A stretch of 64,000 nucleotides of DNA from Datnioides undecimradiatus. Its lineage: Eukaryota; Chordata; Actinopteri; Lobotiformes; Datnioididae. The notes below the pieces were generated by a model. It did not search any database, was not told the origin of the DNA, and saw only the letters and a list, made by a program, of their open reading frames with translations. A program made the position numbers and the translations under genes. Position 1 is the first letter of the stretch. Each line of letters starts with the position of its first letter. Positions 1-13,800 of this stretch are shown here, piece by piece. The stretch is from the NCBI GenBank assembly GCA_008933995.1, contig WARS01000036.1, positions 19,825,285-19,889,284 of the forward strand, written 5' to 3'.

Positions 1-1532
1 GTAAACGATTCCTGTAAAAGAGAAAGTGCGATGTGAAGTGAACGCCTCGTGTTTGTGTTGAATTAATTTTTTGTTGCCGGCGAGAATCACGATATCTATC
101 AGGATGAGAGCGCTCCAGTGCAGCTGTAGCCGTTAAGTTAGCCTGTTTGATAATCAACCTTCAAGGTGACGATGTGGGCGAGTCTCACCGTTGCAAGCTG
201 GAAAGAAAGTAATGGACTTGCAGCTGAGAGCGAGAGCTCATTTTAGAATTTATTATTGCTATAATAGATTCATGGATGTGGAAAGTATGAGGCCTCATTC
301 ATACCCAAAGAGCATGAAGACTTCAGTGAAATTTCACACCACAAAACCTGCCCGAACTGCAGAAAAGTACCCAAATCTGCTGCACACAGCACCCTCGCCC
401 TCTTCCTCTCCCCGAACAATGTCCGCCGGTCAAGACCAGTGGGTGCACTTATTGACCATTCACCGCCGCGCCACATCTGGTGAATCAAATGAAATGACAT
501 TGAATGACAAGGCAAGTAGAGGTTAGCAGGCGTCGGGGCTCACCGCCGCCGAGAAAATAACACCTGAACAACCGACAGAGTAGATTTTGAAAGCACGAAG
601 GAAGAAAAAACCCAACCGGCGCCTCTGTACAGTCGCAGCGTTGGCATTTGCAGAAGTTGACCCTCTCACCATGAGCGAGTTATGATTAATTCATCGCATT
701 CTCATTATTACAGCCTGGAGAAGTCACTCTGAGTGTGCACCAGACAGAGCTATCGTTGTGTACGCAGCTGAATTACTGCGGTAGATTGTCACAATGAGTC
801 ACCACCAACGACTTTTCAACCTCAGCGTTCAGTTTATCTCCAAATCGTGCAGCCGCTCATCTCACGAGCGCTGTGGTCAGTTCTGCTGTTTGTCTCTCGC
901 GTTATTTTCCTTTTAGTGAAGGAACAACAACAAAGGAACCCTCTTCACGCCGTCGGCGACTTGCAACAGCAGAAGCCGAAACAAATTCCATTAATCATAA
1001 TTGAGTTTCTTTTAGTCAACATTTACGTATTCACATTTCAAAGCCCAGCGAGTGATTACTGCTATTATGATTTTCCTAAACCAATTTTCATGATAATTTA
1101 TTGAATTAGAAAGCCTTCAATGAATAGGCGTATAAATTATGAATAGGAGGGTTCAACCCTGCTGAGTGTGAAGCTGGATGATGAATTGCCAATCAGCCGA
1201 ACGCATCCAAATGTCAAACAAGCATGTCTTTGATCCTCTGTGGACCGTTTACGGGAGCTAATAAAATGTTTATTAAGTATGTCCCCAGGTGACAAGGCAT
1301 TTATCAGAGTGTCAATGCGTCTCCGGTAACAAACTGCCAATGCAAAGCAGCGCGGCGATTTCTCAGGGGAGCCCGGCGATTGTGAAGCCACTGTGCTGCT
1401 GTCCACAGCGGATCAATAGTATAAGTTTATCTATCTTTTCAGCAGAGCCGCTAATGTTCACAGTAGTACCACTGCTAGCACTGCTGCTCCTGTAGTACAG
1501 CGCTATTGCAGCTACGGGAAGCAAAAGTCCGT
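1..1532. other. Noncoding, gene desert (left end)
   Basis: No exon with a recognisable protein family or consistent splice frame was found on either strand. Open frames here are short and have no recognised domain. About 640-1150 is AT-rich and full of homeodomain-type cores (ATTA/TAAT, for example near 682-712 and 990-1145). It has little simple repeat content, the look of a conserved noncoding element. That reading is inference only, since conservation cannot be tested here. Confidence 0.5.
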
Positions 1533-1598
1533 GTTTAATATGCAAAATCATACGGTTTAATACCCAAACTGGCACCGTTTAATATGCAAATCTGCACA
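1533..1598 (+). repeat. Three-copy 22-bp tandem array with ATGCAAA cores
   Basis: GTTTAATA recurs at 1533, 1555 and 1577, exactly 22 bp apart. Copies 1 and 3 share the 14-mer GTTTAATATGCAAA, and copy 3 continues into a perfect POU octamer, ATGCAAAT (1584-1591). Copy 2 has diverged to GTTTAATACCCAAA. The periodicity is read directly from the sequence. A binding role is inference from the octamer match and the spacing of about two helical turns. Confidence 0.7.
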
Positions 1599-2007
1599 GA
1601 AAATAGACAAGCGTTCCAAATCATTGTGTTTTTAACAAAGTTAAACAAAAATCCTGATCGTTTTGCAACATGCATACCCAGATATTGTGCATACAGTGGT
1701 TGCATCTGCAGTTTGCATAATCATAGAGGAGCGGGTCACCTTGGAGGAGGTCTGCGCTCTCTAGTTCTGATTATTGCTCTAGTTGTTATCTTAGGAGAGG
1801 ATTCACATTTTTTCCAATAACATGAACATTTGTAATCGTTCAGTTATGATTTTGCTGTGGTGTATTATCATATTTATTAGTTTCATTCGTATTGTGAGGT
1901 AAAAGGACTTTATGTGGCGTATTTCTGTTCTTTCAACCGCTCAAAGAGCTTTACAATGCATGTCAGCACATATGCTAATGTTAACCCCAGAAAGGAAGCC
2001 GTCATCC

Positions 2008-2150
2008 TGATGGCACCGATGGCTGAGCGACTTGGGCTTCAGTATCTGACCCGCGGACACTTGGACATGCAACCTGGAGGAGCCGGGGATCAGATCTCCA
2101 ACCTTGTGATTACAGGACAAGCCGCTCCACCTCTGAGCTACAGCTGCCAT
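2008..2150 (-). mobile_element. tRNA-derived SINE copy (degenerate)
   Basis: Read on the minus strand, the element starts near 2150 with a tRNA-like head. An A-box-like TAGCTCAGAGGTGG lies at 2127-2140 and a B-box-like GGAGATCTGATCCCC at 2085-2099. A body follows, containing GCATGTCCAAGTGTC and a CCATCGGTG-type end. This order resembles tRNA-headed SINEs common in fish genomes. The head has lost tRNA folding residues, so it is not called a tRNA gene. The family assignment is from memory of the pattern, and the downstream boundary is approximate. Confidence 0.6.
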
Positions 2151-2160
2151 CTTAGGACAA

Positions 2161-5100
2161 GAGTATAGTCCATTGTACGACAGCAAACTGAACTGAACAC
2201 AGGAAGCCACTGAATGCTTGACCTTCTCTGAATCATCAACAACGAGCGAAATGCATAGAAATGACCATGAATTTCCTTTTGCTATGCACTTTAACGACAT
2301 CACTTCGTTTTATCGAGAAGGTTACGGTGGTGCTGTGATGACTTTTGTCTCCAAGCTGCCTCTTCTTCTTGCAAATTCCAGCTTTGAACAGGATCATGTA
2401 GCTAATGCTAGCTGGTGTAGCTAACATTACACGTCAGGAAGGTGGTTTTAAACAGTGCAGGTGTTATTTACTTTGCATCCTTCTTCGCCTCTTACTCCAC
2501 TTTATTTGCTGCAGGAATCAAGCCTGACATACGGAAACTCTCTTGCACGCGCTGACAATCATTCGTGCACAATAAAGCACCGCGCAGTCGCCTGCAAACA
2601 TGACAAACGTAACAATGCACCTTCGCATCTGCAATGAAAACAATCACGGCTGGACAAGAAGAGAGCTACTTGAGGACATTTCACTTATTATCCAAGATGC
2701 TCTGTCAGGACCCCAACACCCCATCGCCTGATATCTCCAACGATCACAGCTGAAGCACCCCAGAGGATCCCAGCCATGGTCGTTATAGCACTGACCACAC
2801 TGAGTAATGGTAACCTACTGCCTCTTCATGGAGCATCCCAGAGATCTACCTTTAGCCAAATATGATATATTATTATTGTGATTGTAGAAGAAAGTTTTTA
2901 TTTTGTTAACATTATTAATGAGTGTTTGCATGTAACTTGGTGTATTTGCTGTCCGTTATAGACAGTGGGATGTTTTAAAGTGGCAGGTGTTTTCTAATCG
3001 GTGGGTAAAAGCATTTTTAATGAGCTTCGGTTTAACGTTTCAAGAAGAGCCGTGTGTCCGTTGACCGTTGATGCTTAATGAGGGTAAACGTTCCCGCTGC
3101 CAGGCTCTGACTTTGAGAAGTGTGTTTTCGGCTCCACGGCGTCTCTGTTTTCCATATTTCTGCAGAATCTGGGGCTGACGTGAAAATAAGAGCCGACTTG
3201 TTGATTCAGAGAAAAACCAAGGATGACATAAGCTCGCTTTGAGTCTGCGAGCCGAGATCTCACAAATTATTCATCAAGAGGAACTCTGCTGGTTGTCCGG
3301 ATTTATCATGCAGGAGGCATATTTTTTTATTAAATGAATACAAGTGGGAGAGGAATAGCTATAGAGCAAAGAGAGACAGAACTGGAGAGGAACATGTATC
3401 CATGATGCAACAGCTAATGGCTTTTGGTGTGTTTTAACCATATTTCCGTCCTGTGTTAAAAGGCAGAAGAGTGAGGGAGTGAAAGAAGCATTATAAGGGA
3501 CACACATTATGGCCTAAGATGTGTTAATAAGAGGTCAGAAGCTGCAGTGTGTGCTCAAGGGATCACGAGAAGTAAATGTTTTCAGCTGCCATGTTTGTGG
3601 CTCCTCTGATCTGCTTATTAAAGCCTTTTGGTTCGACAACCCGTCCTTTTGTGAAACCTGAGCAAACAGCCGCCGTCCTTGCAACCCAGAGCAAGACGAG
3701 TAAAGGAAATGGGCGGATGGTTTGATTATGACAATTTGTGGGCTGCTTTATCGCCGTAACCTTCTCATTACCTCTCCTCTAAATAGAAACGGATTCTCAA
3801 AATTCCTGGTGGAGTACTTTCCAGCCTACGAGCGCAGCTTGCGCTCGCTGAGCTGAGGAATCTCAAGGTTTTTCATCTGAATTTCATCCTCAGTATCAAA
3901 TATTTAAAAAAAAAACAACTTCGCCATCAAACAAATAATTAATTGTGGTTTGAATGTATCACAGCAGCACATAATGCAAAGTGCAGGGTCATCAGTGAAA
4001 GCACTCATTACTGAGGAATCCGCTGCACCCCCAACATTTATCTCCCACATATTGTGACGTCTAATCACACCAGCACAATTCATGAATAAAACAACAAAAC
4101 TTGACAAAACTTGAGGTTCTTTGCAGTAAAGACGCTCCACGAGCAGCCTGCATCATCATCGGCGGTGTTTGGAGAAGTTCTGCGGCGCTCGGGGAGTCAG
4201 GCAACAGACAGGGAGCGAAGTAACGCAGCATGACGGCTCACGCTGCGAGATCATCTTGTGTAAACTGAGCAGATGTGGAACATCCATCAGAAAGTTGGGG
4301 AAAATGAACCAATCCAAATCGGTTTGACTTACAAACTGGGTTTACAGTGGAGTTCGTGGATGGCACGGAGCAATGAACAAGCACACGTGAGCATCCATAG
4401 GGTGGAACATCTGCATTCTTACATCCCACGCTCCCTGGGGGTCATTACCCCCAGAGTACCAAGGCGTAGGTCTCATCATCGGCCTCCTTACACCTATACT
4501 GCCAGCTCTCCACCACACTCCAGATACTGAATTTCTAATGTAGGCCAAATCGCTGCTGCAAATGGAAGCACTATCTCAACCCACCACCGCCGCCCCCGCC
4601 GCCCCCGCCTCTCACAGGACCCATCCCGCATTGAAATCTATGCAAATTCATAATAAATCTCAAAACGCGCCATCAGTCCCGCTGACACTCTCCATGTCGG
4701 TAAGTCCCCCGGGGAATCCCGTGCTCGTTGGCTGTGAAGCGGTAAAGGGACTCCCACGGGGCTGCCGGGGAACTCTGGCTCACACGTAATTACCACAGTG
4801 ACCAGAGCCGGCGAAGGAGGTCGGCGTGATCAGAAAGTGCAGCTTAAGTGAGGTCATTTTAAGCCCCAGTCAGGACGGGGGAAATTGCCTTTTATTATTT
4901 CTTTTTACCCATGCATACTGTATTCAAATAACATCCGAATGAATGTTAATACATCTATGCAAGGCCACACCAACTCATACAGGCCAGATCCAGAAGGCTG
5001 CACGTAGGTTTTTTAAGAAAACCACAAAATTTTATTAATAAACTTTATTTTAAAAAACTATAATTTTTAATCAACTGCAACAAAATTCAGACATTTCTCA

Positions 5101-6510
5101 CTGAAATTGTGAATGAACAATGTAATTAAACAGTTTTTGTTCTCTTTCTTTCATCAAAACCAGACAACTGGTCCGACTTTTCATCAGTCTCGTCATCTGT
5201 TTTTGTTCTGTTCAGTTGTTTCATGAATAATTAACGTTGCATTAAAAACATAGTATGCAAAAAAAAGAAAAATCAGACTCTTATCGACCTGTGCAACTAT
5301 CAGACGAGCAAACTATAACAGCTCTGCATTAAAGCAACAGCAACTGGTGGGGTCGTGTTGTTTAAAGTGGTGTGAAGCAGTGAAATACGATACAGGAAGT
5401 CCAGGAACAGATTAATGTGTTTAACAGCTTATCAGACTCTCAGACTCTCACAGCCTATTCTTACTCTCAGCTTGATCGGCGGCGCTACGGGTTAAGCTAC
5501 AAACCAAAAGTCCAACAAAACGTTAACTTTAACGCCGCCCAGCTTCTGCAAGGTGAGCCGTTTGCTCAGCTTGTTTCTCCGATGACTTGAAACCCCCGAC
5601 GTTCAGGAAGTTTGTGTCGTTCTCTCCAAAACAAATGGATTCTGCGGTAAAAGCAGACAAAAACATATGAGATGATATAAGGACACAGCTCAGTAACAAA
5701 ACATGGTACACGCTGCCAGTTTAATGCATTGTATACATGCTCCCTGCTTCCCTCGGCTGCACTCAAAGCACTGAGACCTCCACTCAGAAGACTCTCATTA
5801 GACCACAGTGTCTTACAGTAAGTGTCTGCTGCTTCATACCCACCATACTGTACGGATGAACAACCTTGTTCAGCATAAGAGCCCAAATTCTAACAATGCT
5901 GTTTACCAGCAATCTCATTCTAATTCCCTGCAACGCAGCTCATATCAGAGACGGGTTTGCTTTTTTAAATTAAGGCTGCTTATTCTGAAGACATTTGCTT
6001 TCAGATGTAATTTGCACTTATGTCTCTCCTTTAATGCTGAGGCAGAGACTCCCATCACGCCTGCATCACTCTGCGCTTTCCCACAGACACAGATGGGCAC
6101 CGTAGGGGGAGACTGTCCAACAGCGAGCGAGCCGGCTCCACAGACCAGGTGTGACATGAACACCGCAACCTCCATCGCCTTTGGGCTGCGTCTCTGATTG
6201 AAACCCTCTCCTGTTGTGGGAGTGCCATGAAGCGGTGAGACGCAGACGCCGCTTAGTCTGAAAAATTAGTGCCATCAGCGTCTCGGCGTCCGGATTAATG
6301 AGAACCCGCGGTGCTGAGCCAGGCAAAGGCTGCTCATTTGTTTGGGCACCCATCTCCATTAAACAGCAATAAGGGGAATTCATGGAGCTCCATCAGAGCG
6401 CGGGGGTGCGTTGGAGAAGCCCGCATGGAGGGATTCGTAACACGACTAAGCTCATCACGCTCAGTAATCTCAGATGAAATTAAAAAGCCGTAGACAGCTG
6501 CAGAAAAAAC
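2161..6510. other. Noncoding, gene desert
   Basis: No supportable gene. Notable content: a CCG/CCC-rich tract at 4581-4609; an octamer ATGCAAAT near 4640; AT-rich sequence at about 4890-5280; and a low-repeat block at about 6170-6400 with ATTAATGAG and CATTAAACAGCAATAA-type segments that could be a conserved element. The open frames around 5530-6380 overlap one another on both strands, lack splice logic and show no family resemblance. Confidence 0.5.
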
Positions 6511-6524
6511 CTCACGCTCCCTCT

Positions 6525-6558
<34 letters not shown>

Positions 6559-6562
6559 CTTT
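6511..6562. repeat. (CT)n microsatellite
   Basis: CT/CCT-rich run, a pure CT dinucleotide repeat from about 6537 to 6560, preceded by interrupted CCCTCT units. Polypyrimidine on the plus strand, hence polypurine on the minus strand. Confidence 0.95.
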
Positions 6563-9500
6563 CTTTTAAATCTTCTTCCCTCCTTCCTCTTTTCCCACTT
6601 TACTTGTTCCTTTCATCTTGCGAGCATTGTTTCCAGGCACTGCTTCTTGGCGCCGCTCCTGTCTTGCGCCTGTGCCAGCAAGGCAAGTAATAAAAGATAA
6701 TGTCACACACTATGCAGGGATATGGAAAAGTGAAAATGTGCCATATGGAGCTGGCACACACCGGGGGAAGAAATTATAATCATAAACAGGATAACAAAGC
6801 AAACAACTGTGGCTGCGTTTCATGTTCACGTTCATTCATTGTCTTCCGCTTGATGTGCCGTGGCTAAGGAAGAAACAAATGATCATGCCTTCTGTTGCGT
6901 TTGGCGTGTCAGCGTTACATTTTGCATAGAGCGGTTCGGACTGCGGGCTGAGCTCGGTGTTAGAAAACGCTCTTTGTTCTTACTACGTCGTGCAGGGGCT
7001 GGAGAAGAGAAAGCCCTCAGCGCCTCGACTAACCCCGCGATTGTATTTAGATGTATCGATTCGTACGTCCGACCAGCCTCTCTGTGGATTTTTTTTGGTT
7101 TTCCATGGTCCAGTGGATATAATAGAATTGAAGGGAGAGAAGGTGCGCCGGCACAAAAAAACCCATTTAAAAACAATTAGCATGTATCATTAGGCAGCAT
7201 GAGAGGAAAACACCTGAAAAGGGAACAGGAGGAGGGGGCGAGCGAGAGGTGTGAGGAAAAATGAGACAATGAGGATGATAGTCAGGCCCAAGGACGTTTG
7301 TGTCAAGGAGTCCAGGTCCCCTGCTGGTCTGATGATCTCTGTAACGCACCGGTGTGACTCATCCGACTGCTCTTTATATTATAATGGTTTTAAAATGATT
7401 ACTGTAATACTCCTAATTGCTACCACTTCATTACAGTCCTGGATGGCGGTGGAAATAACATTTGAAAGAGGCCGAATGCAGCGCGTTCAAGACCCGACCA
7501 TGAGGTGAATGGAAGTTGCAATTGAAATATATTAAATTAAGCAGCAGCCATCATCCTGTCAAAGACTCTGCCACTGCAAAAACATCTGAAGGCAGCTGAA
7601 GTGACCCTGTCACTTACTAAATCGTTGCACATGTTTTTTTCATGCAGAGGTGAGCTGCGTGGATGGAGGGGGTGGAGGGTGGAGGGTAAAATCACCCGAT
7701 GCTCAGAGGAATCTACCGAGGCCGGCTGCTGCTCCTCCTGCACCCCTGTGGTTTATTTGCTCACACAGCTGCATAAGAATCATGCATTAATAAAACAGGT
7801 TGCTATCTTGTGCAGATACTACGCGCTCAGTCACGTGCTCGTCAGGAAAAGGAAGCAGGTCATCAGTCCACTTGAAATCCAGATGTTTTGTCCTGCAGTG
7901 ACAGCTGCCAAAAATGGCCCACTCATGAACAGGCGATGTGCTGAGTCATGAAACAGATGTGAGTGAGTTTAAATCCCGTCTAGAGCTAGCACATCTAAAT
8001 GCCCTATATGGAATTAGTACCCAAAAGAAAAGTCTCATAATCATGACTTACTAACTTATAAATTGCACTTTTGTTGTTCTCATAACTACTACTTTGCTGC
8101 AGACCCTTTTCGTAGCAGACATGCAGGTGAACAGGTTCTGGCACTGGAGCCTCGCTGTAATTAATGACAACTGTGCTTTTCCTCCTCTAACAAGTCAAAA
8201 AGTCTGTTGTGAAGAGGATTTATGAGAAAAGTGAGCCTGTGGTGGTAACCATGGATACCCACAATGATGCAGAGAGCCCACTGGATCAGTTTAACTATGC
8301 TATCTATTGTTATAGCGCTGTATATTGTATTAGACTGCAAAACGCCTCAGGAAACACAGTGTTACAGCCATGTTACAACGATGCACCGCTGCAATGATAT
8401 TACAATACCAGGCATGTTTGTTGTCACTAATAGGGTGGAATAAACATAAACATATAAGCTCAGACCTTATGACGAGCCCAGTGCAGTGGAAGAAGCGTAG
8501 CACGTGTACTGTATGCAGACGATACTGTTCTATTGAACTCAATTGGGCCGTGCACTGAAACATTAAAACATTATTTTTACTTTTTAATGTCTTAGTGTAG
8601 TTTATTTTCATGAATTGTGTGACAGGGTAACTCTTTGCGGCCAAGACCACGTGCAAAACTGCTGCAAATGACTGAGAAACTTCTGCAAATGGCTGCTATT
8701 GATCGTGCATGAACTAACGTAACTGACGCCTACAGTGGCATCGCGTTTCCCACCACGCCAGCTCCAAAAATGGATCCACGTCTCCTGGAAAAGGGAAGTC
8801 AGCCCCCAGCTTTCATGGCGCCTCACTGTAGAATCACTGGCTCTTCCTGTTTTGACCTGTAAGCTGAGGTTTTCGTTAGTAAAGTTGATCAACAGACTGC
8901 GACGACTGGCTGTTACAGCTGCAGCCAACTCCAAACTGGATGAGCTGCGTGCGTGAGTGGAAGAGCAGTAAAACCATCTGAACAGGACTTTGGATAGAGA
9001 TGCTTTTAAAAATAAAAAGATGCAGCGTTAAATCATGATCATAAGACAGTACGTTATAATTACAGAAAACCTTTCTCATCAATATGAGATGAAACGTCAT
9101 AATTAGTCAGTAAAAACACTTTATGTTGAAAAGAAAAACTCAGTTTTGGGGGTTTTCTATTTTTTAAAGCTGCAGAAATGTCCTTGATTTTAAGGGTTTG
9201 AAGAGATAAGGTATGAATGAATGTTGAACGTTCACAGCTGCAGTATTTTCAGTTTAAGTGAAACATCACACTGTACTTTTACCTGACACAACCGTAAACG
9301 GTTTGCAGCCACCGGAGGTTTGAATTCCTGGCGAATGTGAGCAGGGGGAATTGAACACAACGTGAATCCAGTCATCGTTGAGCAGCTCTGGAGCCGCCGG
9401 CTGTGCACAGTCACGCTAACGCTAACCCCTGCAACTCCGCCTCGGCAGGCTGCTGCCAGAACGGCAGCGCTCACAGTCAGCGCGTCTGGACGACTGCGGC

Positions 9501-10865
9501 TGAAACAAATGAACTGCGCTGAATTCATTACAGCTTCTGCTCTGTTATGTGACTCCGCTGTAACACCGAGGGAGACACCTTTGTTTGGCTAACCGCTTAT
9601 ACAGTGGCACTGAATAAAAAGATTTGGGAAACATTATAACAGGGACACACAAACACACGCACAAATGCACACACGCTATGATTAATTATGATTCTTTAAT
9701 GAGAAGTTCACCAGGACACACACCACTGGAGTGTCAAATTAAACTTATAATGAACAGCTATTTCTTGTGGATTTATGAAATTCTGAACCTTGATAAGGTC
9801 AACGCTGATACACTACAGTAAATTGGCATTTTCACCTGTCAAGTCATTACACCCGGGCTCATTTCTCCAAAGCGTGTCAGTGACACAAAATCCCAAAACC
9901 CCATTAGGCCTCGTGCTTATCGGAAGCAGAAAATAATCCGGCTTTTATAATTAACGCAGAAACAAAATGTATACTGTTACTTTGCAGGGTGACCTGCAGA
10001 CAGGGCGTCATGCCACGTGCTATATATGCATACAAGCACGCTGCCGAAGGTATGCAGCGCACGGTCGCCCACACACACACACGGAGCTACACACCTTTCC
10101 ATTAACAGGAAATCACAGTGGGAGTTGGAGGTAATAGCATCGAGGCAATAACAGTTTTAGCTAATGTAATCAGCGTTCTTTATGGTGTTTTGATCTCGTG
10201 TGGGGTCCCTGAGAGCAAAATCATTTTCTTTGGGCGGAAGCTGCAGCCGGGTTGAAATCTGCCAAACGTGCCTCCCTTTCTGTTTGCAGCGTCGTGCAAG
10301 ATGAATCTGAGATAGTCGCGTCGAGCTGCCGTAACTACGCCGCTCGGGTGTTTGGCGGCTGCCTCATAACGCGCCCCGAGGTTGAAAAGCAGCCATGAGC
10401 ACCGTACCCGCAGAGCAGCACTCAGGCCTTCAGTGCATCACAACTCCAGCGACTGCGCGCTTTCATTACACTTTGGCGCTGCCGTTAGTCTCGCCTTACA
10501 AATAATCAGTGTTGTGTTAAATTAAATACATAGTTACTACAAAAACCGCTCCGGTCGTGCTCACATACAACACATCAACAGCCAGAGAGACACATTTACA
10601 CGCTTTGTTACAGAGTTTTTAAATCTGGTGTCTGGCAGTGCCACCAGTTTTACATCAACCTGCAAACACTGGTTTGTCAGAGCAGCTGTTACGGCATCAT
10701 ATTCATGTTAAGAGTGTTTGTGTAATTACGTTCATTGCCATTGGCGCAATATACATGTACATGTTGCATGTTGTGAGAGTGCATGATAGTGCACATGGGC
10801 CGAGTCTCAAGCTTCCTTATGTTACAGCAAAACAGTGCAATAAAGCAGCCTATAAATACTAGGGG
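6563..10865. other. Noncoding, gene desert
   Basis: No supportable gene. Low-repeat blocks resembling conserved noncoding elements occur at about 6660-6790 (AAGTAATAAAAGATAATG, TTATAATCATAAA) and about 9820-10260 (TTATAATTAACG, GTAATAGCATCGAGGCAATA, CTAATGTAATCAGCG). A short CA run lies near 10071-10082. Other open frames are short and unsupported. Confidence 0.5.
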
Positions 10866-10896
10866 TCTTCTTCTTATTCTTCTTCTTCTTCTTCTT
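10866..10896. repeat. (TTC)n microsatellite
   Basis: Trinucleotide TTC repeat with one interruption (TTATTC). On the minus strand it is a GAA repeat, which explains the run of lysines in the overlapping minus-strand open frame. That frame is not a gene. Confidence 0.9.
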
Positions 10897-13800
10897 GGTT
10901 AGTTTTGACAGCCTGATGCTGAACCAACAGCTTGTCTGCAACAGCTGAAGCAGCACATCAGCAGCTTCGAAGCCTGTGAAGACGCTTTGGGACACAGCAA
11001 TGTGCATGAAATATGAACCAATACCGAAATGATTAAGACTGAATTACGCCTGCTGCAAGATGCACATGAGATAAAACATCTAGCATGCTTCCTGTTCACT
11101 GGAGACGCCACGTTCTGGCTGTGCTGCAGCTCTGTCACAGGGAACAGGGGCTCGCTCCTCTCTGAGCACCTCCACGGTGTTACAGCGTGTTCGGTTTACA
11201 CACCAGGCATCTAAGTGACTGACGCGGCTGCACGGGTACTTTTTCACGCTCAGGTGTCACAAAAGTGCAGCCGAGGGTACAAGCTTCCGCCTTGAGCCGC
11301 GCGCTCATCTGCAGGGGTTGAGTGCTGCAAAAAGGTCGACAGCCGCTTCAGTACGAGGCCTCGCACAAGCCGGAGACGCTTCAATGAACGTATCAGCCAT
11401 AAAAACGAGCCGAGTAGACGTTCTTCATCTAAAAAAAAAAAATAAAATTCAAGGTGAGTTCAGTTTCTCATGCCCCACACATACATTCATCTGCAGCATG
11501 TATCTCCATTACATTCAGCAGCAGCTGTCCTGCTTTTTATGTTGAGATTCAAGTGCTCGCATTAAGACACAAAATTGATTTCTATGCCATTTGCTTTTTT
11601 TTGCAGCAGCAGTCTGGAGGAGATGTTCATAATCGACACAGTTAGCGTTGTTAGAAGCCATCTGCACGCATACTCAGCTACTGGGGAACGTGAGCTTCCT
11701 TTGCAGTGCATGTATCTAAGGTTGTCATCTAAGGTTGCGAACAGAAAAGAACTAAAGTTGCAGAGCATTGACTGTCTTTGCTTATCTTTGCTGTCAAACG
11801 CACACTGACTAGCAAAGCAAGTCCTCTCTTTGCACAATTGACAGTAGAGAATAATAAAAGACAGCATGAGGAAATGATTCTGACCCCCCGACACTCTGTG
11901 GCTGTGTTAAATATACTATTGCACCCTTTGTGAAACAGAATTAATTGTCTTTTGTGAGACGCCTTCTCTGAGTGACCGCGGATTGAAAATACTCTTCAAA
12001 GCGCCTCAGCGTCACGCCGTTTCTCTCCCGTCAGCTGCCGAAAAACTCAAAAGTGGCTTTTTAAAAACGAGGGGCCCCCCTCTGGAGCGGCGCAGAGATC
12101 ATTAGAGAATCACTGCGTATTCTGTCTTCACAGACGCCTGCGTGCTCTATTTAAGTTTCCACAGTTCAACTTCAAAAGGAATCGCTACAGCCACTGAAGG
12201 CCTCATCAAAATTCAGCTTGATTTCAGGGCGATGAGCTGCTTAAGAGAGAATCAAGATTGTGTTTGACCGTCCAAAGCTGGTTCTTCTTCTGTTCTGCTG
12301 CTGCCAGTGCTCTGGTGCTCAAACCCCACACATGTCCTATCATCGGCTAATAAACCCACTGATGCAAACTTTGTGTACGATATGTTGTGTTTCTGTGTGT
12401 TGTCAAAGCGGTGAAGCTCTCTTCTTCGGTCATGTCTTTGCCCATGTTTCGTCCTTTTGCACGTTAACCAGAGCTTCAGCGCCGCCGTGCATCACAGAGT
12501 CTCCTCATGTATTTGAGGTAGAACAGAGACAGCCTTCAGGGGCTTCATGCAGGCTGGAGGTAGCCAGGGATCGGTGGACGACCTGCTAATTGTAGTTGTA
12601 GTATCTAAAGTAGCGACTGTACAACAGCGGTGCAGCCTCCTTTGGAAACATCTGATAACATGAGCGATTTGTGTGCTTTTAGTAGCTTTAGCAGTTAGCT
12701 GTAGTTGTAGCTTTCGCCACAAGTCCTCCAACACGTCAAGTGTTTAGACACTTTCTCAGGAAACACTGTGCATTCACGGCGTTCATGACTCCTGATTCAT
12801 GACGGGCTGCAGATGATGCACGACATGGGATAGTTGTCAGGACGCCATACGCCTGTCAGGTCGCGCTACTATCGGGTTGATGATACAACATAAACGTAGT
12901 GTGAGTCAGGCGAAAGGAGATAAATACTACACGGCTGGCAGGTCGGTGACAGCGAACGTGACGCAGCGACGCGCGGGCTGCTGTGATTATCGCCGAACAC
13001 CGTGATGGTGTGATCTTCTCCCGGACCAAAGGGTCTGCAGGAAGCAGACATCAAAGCATATTCTGATGAAGGCTATACCGTACACTGAATGAGTGGGTAT
13101 AACATATGCACAGCGGTAATGGACTGTGAATGGTCTTTTATGTTGGCAGTGTTATTTGGAGTCGGGGAAAGGTGATGTTTGAGGAGGCGGAAGGAGCAGC
13201 GGGAAACATAAGATCAGCTGGTGCCATATTGAGAAAAGCAGTGGGGAGAAATCTTATCTGAAGACCAGCAGTGACATTCTTGTTTTCCTATATTTATTCC
13301 TTATTTTCTATAGAAATACGCAGGCACAGAGTAGAATAATCCCAGAAATCTGATTGGACTAGAAACCATGATGCTCTCAGACGGTGCCATGTGTTCAAAC
13401 CTGTTTTCTAGTTTAAACTTAATGGACACTGGCCAAAAATACCACGTTCAGTAACAGGTGTACTTGTCTCCTGTGTTCTTTAACAGGAGGTAACATCCTC
13501 ATAAGGACATATAGAACCATATAATCGCATCAAATGGACCAGGCTGGAGCTTTGTAGCTCATCCTTGAGGAACAGAGCACCGTGGTGTTCGCCTCCCTTT
13601 GTTCGCGCTACTTTAAAGCATTATTCCAATGCAGCAGGAGAGAGGGAATGCAGCAGATGACACACTCTGATCTAAGATGCTTCTCCCCGCTGAGTGGCGT
13701 GGACACTGAAGGCTTTATTAGCGTGGGAGCTCCGCAGAGCTCCGCAGAGCGGCGTGGAAGAGATGCGGCTCGTTCTGGGTTAATGGAACACGTGTTGTTT

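Noticed and set aside
2085..2140. Possible tRNA gene
   Set aside because: A- and B-box-like segments are present but paired arms and an anticodon loop do not form. It fits a SINE head better.
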